A stretch of DNA of 14,850 nt from Kiritimatiellia bacterium. GTDB lineage: Bacteria > Verrucomicrobiota > Kiritimatiellia > SLAD01. Position numbers and translations under genes: made by a program. The stretch is from contig SLLF01000376.1 of the NCBI GenBank assembly GCA_007134175.1, forward strand, positions 1 through 14,850, written 5' to 3'. Of this stretch, positions 7,442 to 14,850 are shown in pieces. The notes beneath the pieces are model-generated. The model had not been told where the DNA came from. It did no database searches and saw nothing but the letters and a program-made list of their open reading frames with translations. How positions within the stretch are numbered: position 1 is the first letter of the stretch; every line of letters begins with the position of its first letter.

Positions 7442-8731
7442 TTACTGCCCTATCTCACCGATGATGGAGACGAGCGGCAGGAACAAGGCAATGACGATCG
7501 TGCCCACCACCAACGCCAGGAATACGATCAACAACGGTTCGATCACCGAAGTTAAACCCGCTACGGTGTTGTCGACTTCATCATCGTAGTTGTCCGCAAT
7601 CTTCATCAACATCTCCGGCAGCTCACCGGTTTCCTCGCCCACTTCCACCATGCTGACCACCATCGGCGGGAAAACACCACTGGCTTGAATAGGCGGTGCA
7701 ATGTTTTCCCCCTCTTTGACGGCGTCATGAATCCCATTGACGGCCCGGGCAATCACCTCGTTTCCGGCGGTATCGCGCACAATGTTGAGCGCCTGCAGCA
7801 GCGGCACCCCGGAGGTCATCAAGGTTCCCAGCGTACGGGTAAAGCGGGCAATGGCCGTCTTGCTAAGCAGCACACCGAACAACGGCAGGTGCAACTTCGT
7901 CCAATCCACAATATAACCGCCGTAGGCTGTCTTGCCCGCCAGTTTGATCAAGACCACGAAGATGCCAATCCCGATGATCAACGGGACGGAACGATTGGCA
8001 ATCATATCGCTGGCGTTCATGACCGCCTGCGTCAAGCCCGGCAGTCCGCCTTCCCCAAGCAAATCGTCGAATATGGCCTCGAATTTAGGGATAATGACAA
8101 TCATCAGGAAGGTTACAATACCGATGGCCATACACAGCACCACAATCGGATAAACCATTGCGCTCACGACTTTGTTCCGAATGCGCTGGGCCTTTTCCAT
8201 GAACTCGGCCAACCGTTCCAACACTACGTCCATCACGCCACCGACTTCACCCGCCTTGACCATATTGACATACAACCGGTTAAAGATACGCGGATGCTGG
8301 CCCAAGGCCTCGGCAAACGTGCTACCCGACTGGACGCTTTCGACCACGTCGGTGGTCGCCCGCACAAGCAACGGGTGCTTCTCCTGTTTCAAAATCACCT
8401 GCAACCCGCGCATCAACGGCAATCCGGCATTGATCAATGTGGCCAATTGCCGCGTATAGGTCATCAATTGCTTCGATTTGACCCGCTGCAGAAAAGAGGG
8501 TAGCCGGATCTCAATATTCTTGCTACCGCCCCCCCCGCTGGCTTTCTTCGCCGGCGCGGCCTTGGATTTACCCACACCACCTTTCTTGGCGGTTCCGGCC
8601 TCTTCCACCCGGGTGGGAAACATCTGTTGCTCACGAATGGCCGCCAAGGCGGCACTTTGGCTCTCGGCCTCCACCGTGCCGCTTTGTTCCTTGCCCTTGG
8701 CGTCCATCGCTGTAAATGTATATGTTGGCAT
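7442..8731 (-). CDS. pilC: PilC/GspF-type inner-membrane platform protein
   Basis: This polytopic protein forms the inner-membrane platform of type IV pili or type II secretion and is coupled to the PilB and PilT motors. The 429-residue sequence starts with the typical short domain MPTYTFTAMDAKGK (1-44), then a Lys/Gly/Ala-rich linker (47-72), then two T2SSF repeats: the first about 92-215 (TRQLATLINAGLPLMRGL) and the second about 295-417 (FTRTLGTLMTSGVPLLQAL). Three hydrophobic segments are visible near 191-215, 248-265 and 397-421. The ATG at 8729-8731 has AGGAG eight bases upstream. It lies 41 bases after the neighbouring ATPase gene and abuts the M29 peptidase start. A G8 run in the linker codons (8529-8536) is a possible slippage site. 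Whether it serves pili or secretion cannot be fixed from sequence alone; adjacent pilT favours pili. Confidence 0.95.
   Translation of the reverse strand: MPTYTFTAMDAKGKEQSGTVEAESQSAALAAIREQQMFPTRVEEAGTAKKGGVGKSKAAPAKKASGGGGSKNIEIRLPSFLQRVKSKQLMTYTRQLATLINAGLPLMRGLQVILKQEKHPLLVRATTDVVESVQSGSTFAEALGQHPRIFNRLYVNMVKAGEVGGVMDVVLERLAEFMEKAQRIRNKVVSAMVYPIVVLCMAIGIVTFLMIVIIPKFEAIFDDLLGEGGLPGLTQAVMNASDMIANRSVPLIIGIGIFVVLIKLAGKTAYGGYIVDWTKLHLPLFGVLLSKTAIARFTRTLGTLMTSGVPLLQALNIVRDTAGNEVIARAVNGIHDAVKEGENIAPPIQASGVFPPMVVSMVEVGEETGELPEMLMKIADNYDDEVDNTVAGLTSVIEPLLIVFLALVVGTIVIALFLPLVSIIGEIGQ
8529..8536 (-). repeat. G8 homopolymer in the pilC linker
   Basis: Eight consecutive C on the given strand, so eight G on the pilC coding strand, encode part of a Gly-rich stretch (SGGGGS) between the N-terminal domain and the first T2SSF repeat. 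The reading frame is intact here. A gain or loss of one G would shift the frame near codon 67 of 429. Confidence 0.9.
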
Positions 8732-8772
8732 CTTGCTCGCTCCTGTCGCTCAGTCCCGTTCCCGCTGTGGAT

Positions 8773-10485
8773 TCAGGTGTATTTCAGCACTTCCTCTACG
8801 GTGGTATACCCATCCAGTATGCAGCGAACCCCGTCTTCCCGCAATGTCCGCATGCCCAGCTCAACCGCTTTCTCCCGCAAAACCAGCGAAGGCTTACGTT
8901 CCGAAATCAATTTGCGAATGGGGTCGCTAATCCTGAAGTATTCGTAAATGCCCCGTCGTCCGCGGTATCCGGTATCGTTGCATTTGGTACACCCGGCACC
9001 GAAATAAAAGGACTGTCCTTGCATTTGGTCACGCGTTAATCCCAGTTGCTCCAGTACATCGTCCTCGGGATCATAGGCGGTGCGGCACTCCTTGCAGATG
9101 GTGCGCACCAACCGCTGGCCAAGCACCGCTTCCAGCGTGGAGGAAATCAAGAAGGGTTCCACCCCCATGTCAATAAGCCGGGTAATCGCCCCAGCGGCGT
9201 CGTTGGTATGCAGCGTGCTGAACACCAAGTGCCCCGTCAGCGACGCTTGAACCGCGATTTCCGCGGTTTCCAAGTCGCGGATTTCCCCCACCATGATGGT
9301 GTCGGGATCTTGTCGCAGAAAGGCGCGCAAGGTGCGGGCAAAGGTCAAACCGATCGCCTCGTGCATGGGAACCTGCACCAAGCCGTCGATTTCATACTCC
9401 ACCGGATCTTCCGCCGTCAGCAGTTTCGATTCGATACTGTTCAACCGCCGCAGGGCGGAGTACAGCGTTGTAGTCTTGCCGGAACCGGTCGGCCCCGTCA
9501 CAATCATGATGCCGTTCGGCTTTTTGATGTCGTTGCCGAAATTCTCAAACACATCGTCAGGGAATCCCAGATTTTCCAGATCCAGGGAAACCACCGCCCG
9601 GTCCAGTACGCGCAACACGACGCTTTCGCCGAACTGGGTAGGCAACGTGGACACGCGAAAATCAATGGTGCGGCCAGCCACGTTCAATTGGATGCGGCCA
9701 TCCTGCGGCAAGCGGCGCTCGGCAATGTTCAAGCCGGAAATCACCTTGATCCGCGACGTAACCGGCAAGGCCAGATGCTTCGGCGGCGGCGCCATTTCAT
9801 ACAGGGCCCCATCGACGCGATAGCGGATTTTGAACTCGTTTTCGAAGGGCTCAAAGTGAATGTCCGAGGCGCGATCCTGCACGGCCTGGTACAGCACCAG
9901 GTTAACAAAGCGCACCACCGGGGCCGCATTGGCCGCGGATTCAATTTCATAGACGTTTTCATCGCCCTCGCCGACTTTCATGATGTCGCCGGCATCCTCC
10001 AGCTCATTCTCCAGCGCGGAGAGCATCTCGCTCACCGATTCGCTTTCATCGCCGTAATAGCGCTGCAGCGTGTTCTTGATATCGGTCTCGCGCGCCACCT
10101 TGAACGAGGCATCGCGGGTTAAAACGAACATCAGCTCGTCCACCACCTCCGGCCCCAGCAAGTCCGACGTCGCCAGGACCACGGCGTTACTGTCCGCCTC
10201 CAGCGGCACCACATTGTACATGCGCGCCACGCTGGCCGGCAGCGACCGGGCCACCTCCGGCGCGATCTCCACCGCCTTGATGTCGATGACCTCCGTCCCG
10301 AGATGCCGGGCAATCAATTCCAGTAGTTGCTCTTCGCGCAACAGCTCCATATCGAGTACAATCGTCCGCGTAGGGCGCCCGGTGCGCTCATGCTCCTCCT
10401 GGATTTCGCCCAATTGACTGGCATCCAGCAGGCCTTCCTGATGAATTTCTTCCAGCAATGAATCTTTGAACTGCATATCAACCAT
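8773..10485 (-). CDS. pilB: PilB/GspE-type assembly ATPase, copy next to pilC
   Basis: Cytoplasmic hexameric secretion ATPase that powers pilus extension or pseudopilus assembly. The 570-residue protein has a GspE N-terminal domain (about 1-150), then the ATPase core: RASDIHFEP (205-213), Walker A GPTGSGKT (331-338), Asp box TAEDPVEY (357-364), Walker B with RQDPDTIMVGEIRD (391-404), His box [13 protein letters not shown] (417-429), and two CxxC zinc pairs (464/467, 499/502) as in PilB/GspE but not PilT. I set the start at ATG 10485: AGAGG lies six bases before it and overlaps the pilT stop codon, and the residues after it match the family. An upstream in-frame extension to 10644 would run back into pilT and encodes Trp/Arg-rich sequence unlike the family. 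The gap to pilT is 10 bases. PilB and GspE cannot be separated by these motifs. Confidence 0.95.
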   Translation of the reverse strand: MVDMQFKDSLLEEIHQEGLLDASQLGEIQEEHERTGRPTRTIVLDMELLREEQLLELIARHLGTEVIDIKAVEIAPEVARSLPASVARMYNVVPLEADSNAVVLATSDLLGPEVVDELMFVLTRDASFKVARETDIKNTLQRYYGDESESVSEMLSALENELEDAGDIMKVGEGDENVYEIESAANAAPVVRFVNLVLYQAVQDRASDIHFEPFENEFKIRYRVDGALYEMAPPPKHLALPVTSRIKVISGLNIAERRLPQDGRIQLNVAGRTIDFRVSTLPTQFGESVVLRVLDRAVVSLDLENLGFPDDVFENFGNDIKKPNGIMIVTGPTGSGKTTTLYSALRRLNSIESKLLTAEDPVEYEIDGLVQVPMHEAIGLTFARTLRAFLRQDPDTIMVGEIRDLETAEIAVQASLTGHLVFSTLHTNDAAGAITRLIDMGVEPFLISSTLEAVLGQRLVRTICKECRTAYDPEDDVLEQLGLTRDQMQGQSFYFGAGCTKCNDTGYRGRRGIYEYFRISDPIRKLISERKPSLVLREKAVELGMRTLREDGVRCILDGYTTVEEVLKYT

Positions 10486-10495
10486 GACGCACCTC

Positions 10496-11581
10496 TCAGC
10501 GGGATTTCCGTTTCCCCTCCTCCAGTTTCTCAACCAGCGCACTGGGATTGTCCGCCAGCCGCACCATGTGCTCAAAGGAGATGGCCCCCTCGTTGTACAA
10601 CGCCAGCAAACTGGCGTCCAACGTGACCATGCCCATGCGCCCACCGGTCTGAATATCCGATGTGATGCGATAGGTCTTGCCGTCGCGAATCAGCGACCGA
10701 ATCGCGTCGGTGGCAATCATGATCTCGAAGGCCGCCACCCGACCCGGCCGATCAGCGCGCGGCAGCAGCACCTGCGAGATCACCGCCGCCAACGTCGCCG
10801 AAAGCTGAATGCGCACCTGCTCCTGCTGATTGGTCGGGAAGGCATCCACAATCCGGTCCACCGTGCGCGCGGCGCCCGTGGTGTGCAGCGTGGCAAAAAC
10901 CAAGTGCCCCGTCTCCGCCGCCGTGATGGCCGCCGCCATGGTCTCCAAATCACGCATCTCCCCCACCAGAATCACATCTGGATCCTGACGTAACGCGGCG
11001 CGCAACGCCAAGCTGAAGCTCTTTACATCGTCTCCGACTTCGCGCTGGGTAATGATGCTTTTGTTGTGTTCATGGAAATATTCGAGCGGATCCTCGACCG
11101 TGATGATGTGGCTGTCACGTTCGCTGTTGATGACGTTGATCATACTCGCCAAGGTCGTCGTTTTACCGGACCCGGTCGGCCCCGTCACCAGAATCAAGCC
11201 GCGCGGCCGGAACAAAAGATCCTTCACCTGCGGCGGCAACCCGATGTCTTCCAGCGTCATCAGTTTGGAGGGAATCTGGCGCATCACGATTCCGTAGTGC
11301 CCCTTCTGCCGGAACACGCTGACACGGAAGCGGGCCAAGTCCTTGAATCCGAAACCGAAATCGGTGCCCCCCACATCGTTCACCCGCTTCAGGTGCCCTT
11401 CTTCCGTCACCTCGCGCATGAACCGTTCCGTGTCCTCGGGTGTCAAGGGCGCCGACTCCAGCGGGTGCATCGCCCCGTTGATGCGCAGGACCGGTGGGGT
11501 GCCTACCGCCAAATGCAGGTCGGATGCGTTTTCATCCACCACCAACTGCAGCAGATCTTCTATCTTGATGTGAGCGCTCAT
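10496..11581 (-). CDS. pilT: PilT twitching-motility retraction ATPase
   Basis: PilT is the cytoplasmic motor that depolymerises type IV pili and drives twitching. The 361-residue protein has the expected layout: short N-terminal PAS-like domain with DASDLHL-type sequence ([10 protein letters not shown], 18-27), Walker A GPTGSGKT (134-141), Asp box TVEDPLEY (161-168), Walker [15 protein letters not shown] (198-211), His box [14 protein letters not shown] (224-237), and the PilT-specific C-terminal [10 protein letters not shown] (293-302) followed by [13 protein letters not shown]. It has no CxxC zinc pairs, which separates it from its two neighbours. Its ATG (11579-11581) overlaps the stop of the upstream ATPase gene as ATGA. 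The presence of pilT is the best sign in the window that the system is a retractile type IV pilus rather than a pure type II secretion system. Confidence 0.97.
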   Translation of the reverse strand: MSAHIKIEDLLQLVVDENASDLHLAVGTPPVLRINGAMHPLESAPLTPEDTERFMREVTEEGHLKRVNDVGGTDFGFGFKDLARFRVSVFRQKGHYGIVMRQIPSKLMTLEDIGLPPQVKDLLFRPRGLILVTGPTGSGKTTTLASMINVINSERDSHIITVEDPLEYFHEHNKSIITQREVGDDVKSFSLALRAALRQDPDVILVGEMRDLETMAAAITAAETGHLVFATLHTTGAARTVDRIVDAFPTNQQEQVRIQLSATLAAVISQVLLPRADRPGRVAAFEIMIATDAIRSLIRDGKTYRITSDIQTGGRMGMVTLDASLLALYNEGAISFEHMVRLADNPSALVEKLEEGKRKSR

Positions 11582-13296
11582 AGCAAACTGTCTCCCGCCG
11601 TCACCCGCAGCACTTCCTGCAGGGTCGTCATGCCGGCCACCGCCTTGCGCAACCCGTCCTCGCGCAAGGTGCGCATCCCCAGCTCCCGGGCTTTACCGCG
11701 CAGTTCGGATGCGGTGACCTGTTCATAGATCATGTGCCGGACTTCATCGTTGATGATGAAAATTTCGAACAAGCCCCAGCGGCCTTTATACCCGGTATGA
11801 TTGCAGTCGTTGCAACCGGCCCCCTTATATAACTTGGCCTCGCGCACCTGCTCCGCATAGGGGCCCAACATCCGCAGCTCATTGTCCGCGGCCTGATACT
11901 CTTCCTTGCAGGTCGGGCACACCTTGCGCACCAACCGCTGGGCCATGATGGCCCGCGTGGAAGAGGCGACCAGAAACGGTTTCACCCCGATATCCATCAA
12001 ACGCGTAATGGCACTGGGCGCGTCGTTGGTGTGCAGGGTACTGAAAACCAAATGGCCCGTCAGCGACGCGTTAACCGCGATCTCCGCCGTTTCCATGTCG
12101 CGGATTTCGCCGATCATGATGATGTTCGGCGCCTGGCGCAAAATGGAGCGCAGTGCCGCCGCGAAGGTCAAGCCGATGTCCGAACGGACGTGCACCTGAT
12201 TAACGCCCGCCAACTGGTACTCCACCGGGTCCTCCACGGTAATAATCTTGCGATCCGGCTTGTTGATCTGGTTCAAACAAGCATATAATGTCGTGGTCTT
12301 TCCCGAACCGGTCGGCCCGGTGACCAGCATGATGCCGTCAGACAACCCAATCAACCCTTCAAATGTGCGCTGATCATCGGACAAGAAACCCAATTGCGGC
12401 AGGCCCAGCATCAACCCTTCCTTGTCCAGAATACGCATGACGATGCTTTCGCCGTGACTGGAAGGAATCGAAGAGACCCGCAGATCAAGGTCACGCCCCA
12501 TGACGTTGATCTGGATACGGCCGTCCTGCGGCACTCTTTTTTCCGCAATACTCATATTAGACATGATTTTCAGGCGGCTGATGATGGCCGATTGCAAGCG
12601 CTTGGGAGGACTTTCCACCTCATGCAAGACGCCGTCAATCCGATAGCGGATGCGGAACTTCTTAGCCATCGGTTCCAGGTGAATGTCCGAGGCGCGGTTG
12701 CGAAAGGCCTCCAGAATAATCAAGCTCACCAGTTTGATGATCGGCGCATCGCTTTCGCTGACTTCCACATCCTCACCGATCAGGTCCTGCATCGCGGTGG
12801 TCGGCACCTCAACCGAACCTTCCGTGATCTCCTCCAGCATGGTTTCCATAGCCCCCATCTGAGCCTTTGGATAATACTGGCTGAGGGCCGCCGCGATCTG
12901 CTCCGCCGGGGCCACCGCCCCCTCAACGTTGCACTTCAGGACGTACCGCAATGAATCCAGCGTCTCAACGTCAAGCGGATCACTAATGGCCACCGTTAAG
13001 GTGTTGTCCATTTTGTAAGCCGGCACCACCTTATAACGGTGCGCCACATCCGCCGGTACCGCGTCAATGACATCCTGGGGAATATCGTGACGGGCCAAGT
13101 CGATGATATCCATGCCGAACTGATTGGCGAGCGCTTTCAGTATGTCGGTCTTGTCGGCGATCCCGTCGCGGGCCAGGATATCCACCACATCCTTGTCCTC
13201 TTCCTGGGCAGTCCGCAGCGACGCTTCCGCCTGCGTATGGTCTATCAACCCAACGCTCTCGAGGATCTCGACAATGTAATCGTCATTCGCTGTCAA
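11578..13296 (-). CDS. pilB: PilB/GspE-type assembly ATPase, second copy at the head of the operon
   Basis: A second extension-type secretion ATPase of 572 residues. It has the GspE N-terminal domain (about 1-145), RASDIHLEP (201-209), Walker A GPTGSGKT (327-334), Asp box TVEDPVEY (353-360), Walker [10 protein letters not shown] (392-400), His box [13 protein letters not shown] (413-425) and CxxC pairs at 460/463 and 495/498. The normally conserved RQDPD before Walker B reads RQAPN (387-391), unlike the neighbouring copy. The only reasonable start is TTG at 13294-13296, nine bases after a very purine-rich site; the next ATG lies deep in the N-terminal domain. It is the first gene of the operon and ends in an ATGA overlap with pilT. 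One copy may serve pili and the other secretion, or each may drive a different filament; which is which cannot be decided here. Confidence 0.93.
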   Translation of the reverse strand: MTANDDYIVEILESVGLIDHTQAEASLRTAQEEDKDVVDILARDGIADKTDILKALANQFGMDIIDLARHDIPQDVIDAVPADVAHRYKVVPAYKMDNTLTVAISDPLDVETLDSLRYVLKCNVEGAVAPAEQIAAALSQYYPKAQMGAMETMLEEITEGSVEVPTTAMQDLIGEDVEVSESDAPIIKLVSLIILEAFRNRASDIHLEPMAKKFRIRYRIDGVLHEVESPPKRLQSAIISRLKIMSNMSIAEKRVPQDGRIQINVMGRDLDLRVSSIPSSHGESIVMRILDKEGLMLGLPQLGFLSDDQRTFEGLIGLSDGIMLVTGPTGSGKTTTLYACLNQINKPDRKIITVEDPVEYQLAGVNQVHVRSDIGLTFAAALRSILRQAPNIIMIGEIRDMETAEIAVNASLTGHLVFSTLHTNDAPSAITRLMDIGVKPFLVASSTRAIMAQRLVRKVCPTCKEEYQAADNELRMLGPYAEQVREAKLYKGAGCNDCNHTGYKGRWGLFEIFIINDEVRHMIYEQVTASELRGKARELGMRTLREDGLRKAVAGMTTLQEVLRVTAGDSLL

Positions 13297-13304
13297 TTGT
13301 GCCT

Positions 13305-13316
13305 GCTCCCTCCCCC
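13305..13316 (-). promoter_or_regulatory. ribosome binding site for the first ATPase gene
   Basis: The minus strand reads GGGGGAGGGAGC, with the GGGAG core nine bases before the TTG at 13296. A strong site of this kind supports the non-ATG start, as no other start codon lies at a suitable distance. Confidence 0.65.
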
Positions 13317-13338
13317 ACCTGTAAGTTCAAACACCATA

Positions 13339-13368
13339 ACGGTACGCTGACCCGGACATTCTTGTCAA
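13339..13368 (-). promoter_or_regulatory. predicted sigma70-type promoter of the pilus operon
   Basis: On the minus strand a perfect TTGACA (13363-13368) is followed after 18 bases by TACCGT (13339-13344), which matches the -10 consensus at three of six positions. Transcription would begin near 13331 and give a leader of roughly 35 bases containing the ribosome binding site. No sigma54-type -24/-12 pair was seen. The -10 element is weak, so this is a candidate only. Confidence 0.45.
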
Positions 13369-13396
13369 TTGGAGAAAGGCAACATTGGAGAAAGGC
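13368..13396. repeat. 13-base direct repeat between divergent promoters
   Basis: ATTGGAGAAAGGC occurs perfectly at 13368-13380 and 13384-13396, a 16-base period. The first copy touches the -35 box of the minus-strand promoter and both lie upstream of it, between the two divergent promoters. A related GGAGAAAGGCT stands at 5012-5022 between frr and the DUF2934 gene. Confidence 0.75.
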
Positions 13397-13419
13397 TCAG
13401 CCTAAGGTCTGGTGCCCGC

Positions 13420-13448
13420 TTGCCCCCATCACGACATCCGGTTATAGT
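13420..13448 (+). promoter_or_regulatory. predicted sigma70-type promoter of the exbBD operon
   Basis: TTGCCC (13420-13425; four of six to consensus) and TATAGT (13443-13448; five of six) are separated by 17 bases. The predicted start point near 13455 leaves a short leader that includes GAGGGG at 13460-13465, the exbB ribosome binding site. Confidence 0.5.
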
Positions 13449-13474
13449 CGGATCGTAATGAGGGGTTGTTATCT

Positions 13475-14221
13475 ATGAATGCTGCATTTTTTGGCGCCAA
13501 CTGGCCGTTGGCCGACATGCTCTTTTCCTTCCGCGAGAGCAATATCGCCGGGAAAGTCATCGTATTGTTACTGTTCGCCGGGTCCATTTACGCGTGGACC
13601 ATCATGGTGACGAAGTACCTGGAATTGCGACGGGCTGGTGCGGCTACCCGCCGGTTCCTGCACACGTTTCGCAAACAAACCGACCCGCTGGCGATTTTCC
13701 TGCGCCAGCAGAAGTTTGACGACAGCCCGCTGTTCGCCATCTATGAAAATGGCTGCTACTCGTTAGGGACGGAGCTGGAGGCGCGGGGCCATACCCGGGA
13801 TGACCTGTTCAGCGGCCACCCGGACAACGATGCCCACCGCCTGACCCCGCACCAGTTTGAAGGGATCCGCAACCTGACGGAGCGCAATGTGGCGGATCAG
13901 TCACTGGTTATGGAGCGCCGCATGGGCTTCCTGGCGACGGCGGTCAACGCCAGCCCGTTTCTCGGCCTGCTGGGTACAGTATGGGGAGTAATGGAAGCCT
14001 TCACCGCCATGGCACTCGTAGGCCAAGCCACGCTCTCGGCCGTGGCCCCCGGAATCGCCGCCGCGTTGCTGACCACCGTCATGGGACTTCTGGTCGCTCT
14101 GCCGTCAGCGATCGGCTACAACCTGCTCGCCGGACAAATTAGCGAATTGCAGGTGCAAACCAGCAATTTTGCCAAGGAGTTCATCGACAAGATTCAAACC
14201 CAATTCCTGCTAACCCGTTAA
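13475..14221 (+). CDS. exbB: ExbB/TolQ-type proton channel protein
   Basis: MotA/TolQ/ExbB proton-channel family protein of 248 residues. ExbB or TolQ pentamers in the inner membrane use the proton motive force, with ExbD/TolR, to energise TonB or TolA. Three membrane segments are visible: about 24-46, 150-176 and 186-216, with a cytoplasmic region of about 100 residues between the first two, the standard layout. The second and third segments carry the family signature PFLGLLGTVWGVMEAF and VAPGIAAALLTTVMGLLVALPSAIGYN. I chose ATG 13475, which has GAGGGG nine bases upstream; a TTG at 13466 would abut that site directly. exbD follows after 15 bases and a TonB/TolA-like gene after that, so the three form an operon. 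The ExbB and TolQ branches cannot be separated with certainty; no tolB or pal is in view. Confidence 0.92.
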   Translation: MNAAFFGANWPLADMLFSFRESNIAGKVIVLLLFAGSIYAWTIMVTKYLELRRAGAATRRFLHTFRKQTDPLAIFLRQQKFDDSPLFAIYENGCYSLGTELEARGHTRDDLFSGHPDNDAHRLTPHQFEGIRNLTERNVADQSLVMERRMGFLATAVNASPFLGLLGTVWGVMEAFTAMALVGQATLSAVAPGIAAALLTTVMGLLVALPSAIGYNLLAGQISELQVQTSNFAKEFIDKIQTQFLLTR

Positions 14222-14236
14222 CCGCTGCACCTTACC

Positions 14237-14647
14237 ATGTCCTTGCGCCCCACCCATACCACGCTGAAGCAGCTCAGCGACATGAACATCACCCCGCTGA
14301 TGGATCTTACCTTCATTCTGCTGATTACCTTCATCATCACCTTTCCGCTGATCGAACAGGGCATTCCGATGGACTTGCCGCAGGCCGACGCCCAGGAAAT
14401 CGACGAGGAACAAGCCCGCACCATCAGCGTAGACCGCGTCGGCACAGTCTACCTGGATGACATGGAGATTACGCTGGAACAATTGGCCCGGGACATGGAC
14501 GTGCTGGCTGCCGTCGATCCGCACACGACGGTGCTGGTACGCGCGGACGAGGCCATCGCGTATGGCCGGGTGATGGAGGTCTTGAAGATCCTGACGGATG
14601 CCCGGATCGCGCGCATGGCGCTGGTAACGGCACCGGAGCAGCCATGA
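14237..14647 (+). CDS. exbD: ExbD/TolR-type energy-transduction protein
   Basis: ExbD/TolR family protein of 136 residues. It has a short cytoplasmic N-terminus, one membrane helix (about 17-38) in the signature MNITPLMDLTFILLITFIIT, and a periplasmic domain (about 60-132). Asp23 in this helix is the conserved proton-carrying residue of the family. The periplasmic part includes VRADEAIAYGRVMEVLKIL, the usual C-terminal motif in which a residue-pair of charged and small side chains precedes a helix. No good Shine-Dalgarno sequence lies before the ATG at 14237, so it probably depends on reinitiation after exbB, 15 bases upstream. Its stop overlaps the next start as ATGA. Partner of the preceding ExbB in the inner membrane. 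Confidence 0.93.
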   Translation: MSLRPTHTTLKQLSDMNITPLMDLTFILLITFIITFPLIEQGIPMDLPQADAQEIDEEQARTISVDRVGTVYLDDMEITLEQLARDMDVLAAVDPHTTVLVRADEAIAYGRVMEVLKILTDARIARMALVTAPEQP

Positions 14648-14850
14648 GCGCAGCGGCCGAAGCGCGCTTCCGCCGGATTTTCTGGATGACCGCCGGTATC
14701 CATGCCGCCTTGATCGCCGGCCTCCTGTTCTATTCAGTGGTGCGACGATGGTGGGCCCGGCGCACCCCGCGCGAAACGGTAACCTTTGTATCGCTGCACA
14801 CCCCGGCGGTGGCGGAACCGCCTGCCCCTGCCCCACCCAGCCCCACGCCA
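14644..14850 (+). CDS. TonB/TolA-like energy transducer, 3' end cut by the window
   Basis: Sixty-nine codons are visible from ATG 14644, whose first bases overlap the exbD stop as ATGA. The product begins with a short basic cytoplasmic stretch (EARFRR), then a hydrophobic segment at about 16-33 (AGIHAALIAGLLFYSVV), an arginine/tryptophan-rich patch (RRWWARR), and from about residue 53 a Pro/Ala-rich run that is open at the window edge. A single N-terminal anchor followed by a proline-rich spacer is the layout of TonB and of some TolA proteins, which span the periplasm to pass energy to the outer membrane. Position directly after exbB-exbD supports this. The C-terminal domain that would separate TonB from TolA lies outside the window. 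Confidence 0.75.
   Translation, partial: MSAAAEARFRRIFWMTAGIHAALIAGLLFYSVVRRWWARRTPRETVTFVSLHTPAVAEPPAPAPPSPTP

Noticed and set aside
7685..8503. Open frame on the + strand (272 codons) opposite pilC
   Set aside because: Antisense to the conserved T2SSF repeats, with no ribosome binding site or family motif.
9046..10122. Long open frame on the + strand (358 codons) opposite the ATPase gene
   Set aside because: It lies wholly antisense to a well-supported gene, and its His/Arg/Gln-rich translation has the look of a shadow frame in GC-rich DNA with no recognisable domain.
10486..10644. A 53-codon upstream extension of the ATPase gene that starts at 10485
   Set aside because: It runs back over the end of pilT, is rich in Trp and Arg, matches nothing in the family, and the ATG at 10485 has its own ribosome binding site.
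13387..13403. AGGCT-C-AGCCT palindrome in the divergent region
   Set aside because: The centre leaves a one-base loop and only short arms, so it is unlikely to fold, and a palindrome this short occurs by chance.
14210..14836. Open frame on the - strand (208 codons) opposite exbD and the TonB-like gene
   Set aside because: Antisense to exbD, which has clear membrane and Asp motifs; the reverse translation shows no domain.

Overview
The window is a gene-dense stretch of GC-rich bacterial chromosome with no mobile element, tRNA, rRNA or CRISPR array. ExbB/ExbD and type IV pilus/type II secretion machinery indicate a Gram-negative (diderm) cell. A lysine-rich-tail DUF2934 protein and a pilus operon that runs into pyrH-frr would fit a deep-branching group such as the PVC bacteria (Verrucomicrobiota/Kiritimatiellota), but that placement is an inference from recall and no marker here settles it.

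Left end (1-4606): the 3' part of a BioH-like alpha/beta hydrolase on the + strand converges on, and overlaps by 54 bases, hypF on the - strand. hypF lies directly downstream of argS, and the argS stop codon falls beside the hypF ribosome binding site, so the two are probably one transcript. Middle (4607-5038): a short + strand gene for a 97-residue lysine-rich/DUF2934 protein sits alone between argS and frr.

Main block (5039-13296, - strand): seven tightly packed genes in the order PilB/GspE-type ATPase, pilT, second PilB/GspE-type ATPase, pilC, M29-family aminopeptidase, pyrH, frr. Junctions are 4-base ATGA overlaps (ATPase/pilT, peptidase/pyrH), direct abutment (pilC/peptidase), a 17-base overlap (pyrH/frr), and gaps of 10 and 41 bases. 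This looks like one operon coupling pilus motors and the inner-membrane platform protein to UMP kinase and ribosome recycling factor. No pilin, prepilin peptidase, secretin or PilMNOP gene is present, so the rest of the pilus or secretion system must lie elsewhere.

Right end (13297-14850): a 178-base divergent intergenic region holds a plausible sigma70-type promoter for each direction and a 13-base direct repeat between them. To the right run exbB, exbD and the start of a TonB/TolA-like gene, a proton-driven energy-transducing operon cut by the window edge. No gene-free stretch exceeds 300 bases. I see no clear intrinsic terminator. Most of the window is ordinary core biology; the points worth checking are the pilus-pyrH-frr operon, the G8 tract in pilC, the divergent motif changes between the two ATPases, the orphan hypF, and the H1-like DUF2934 protein.
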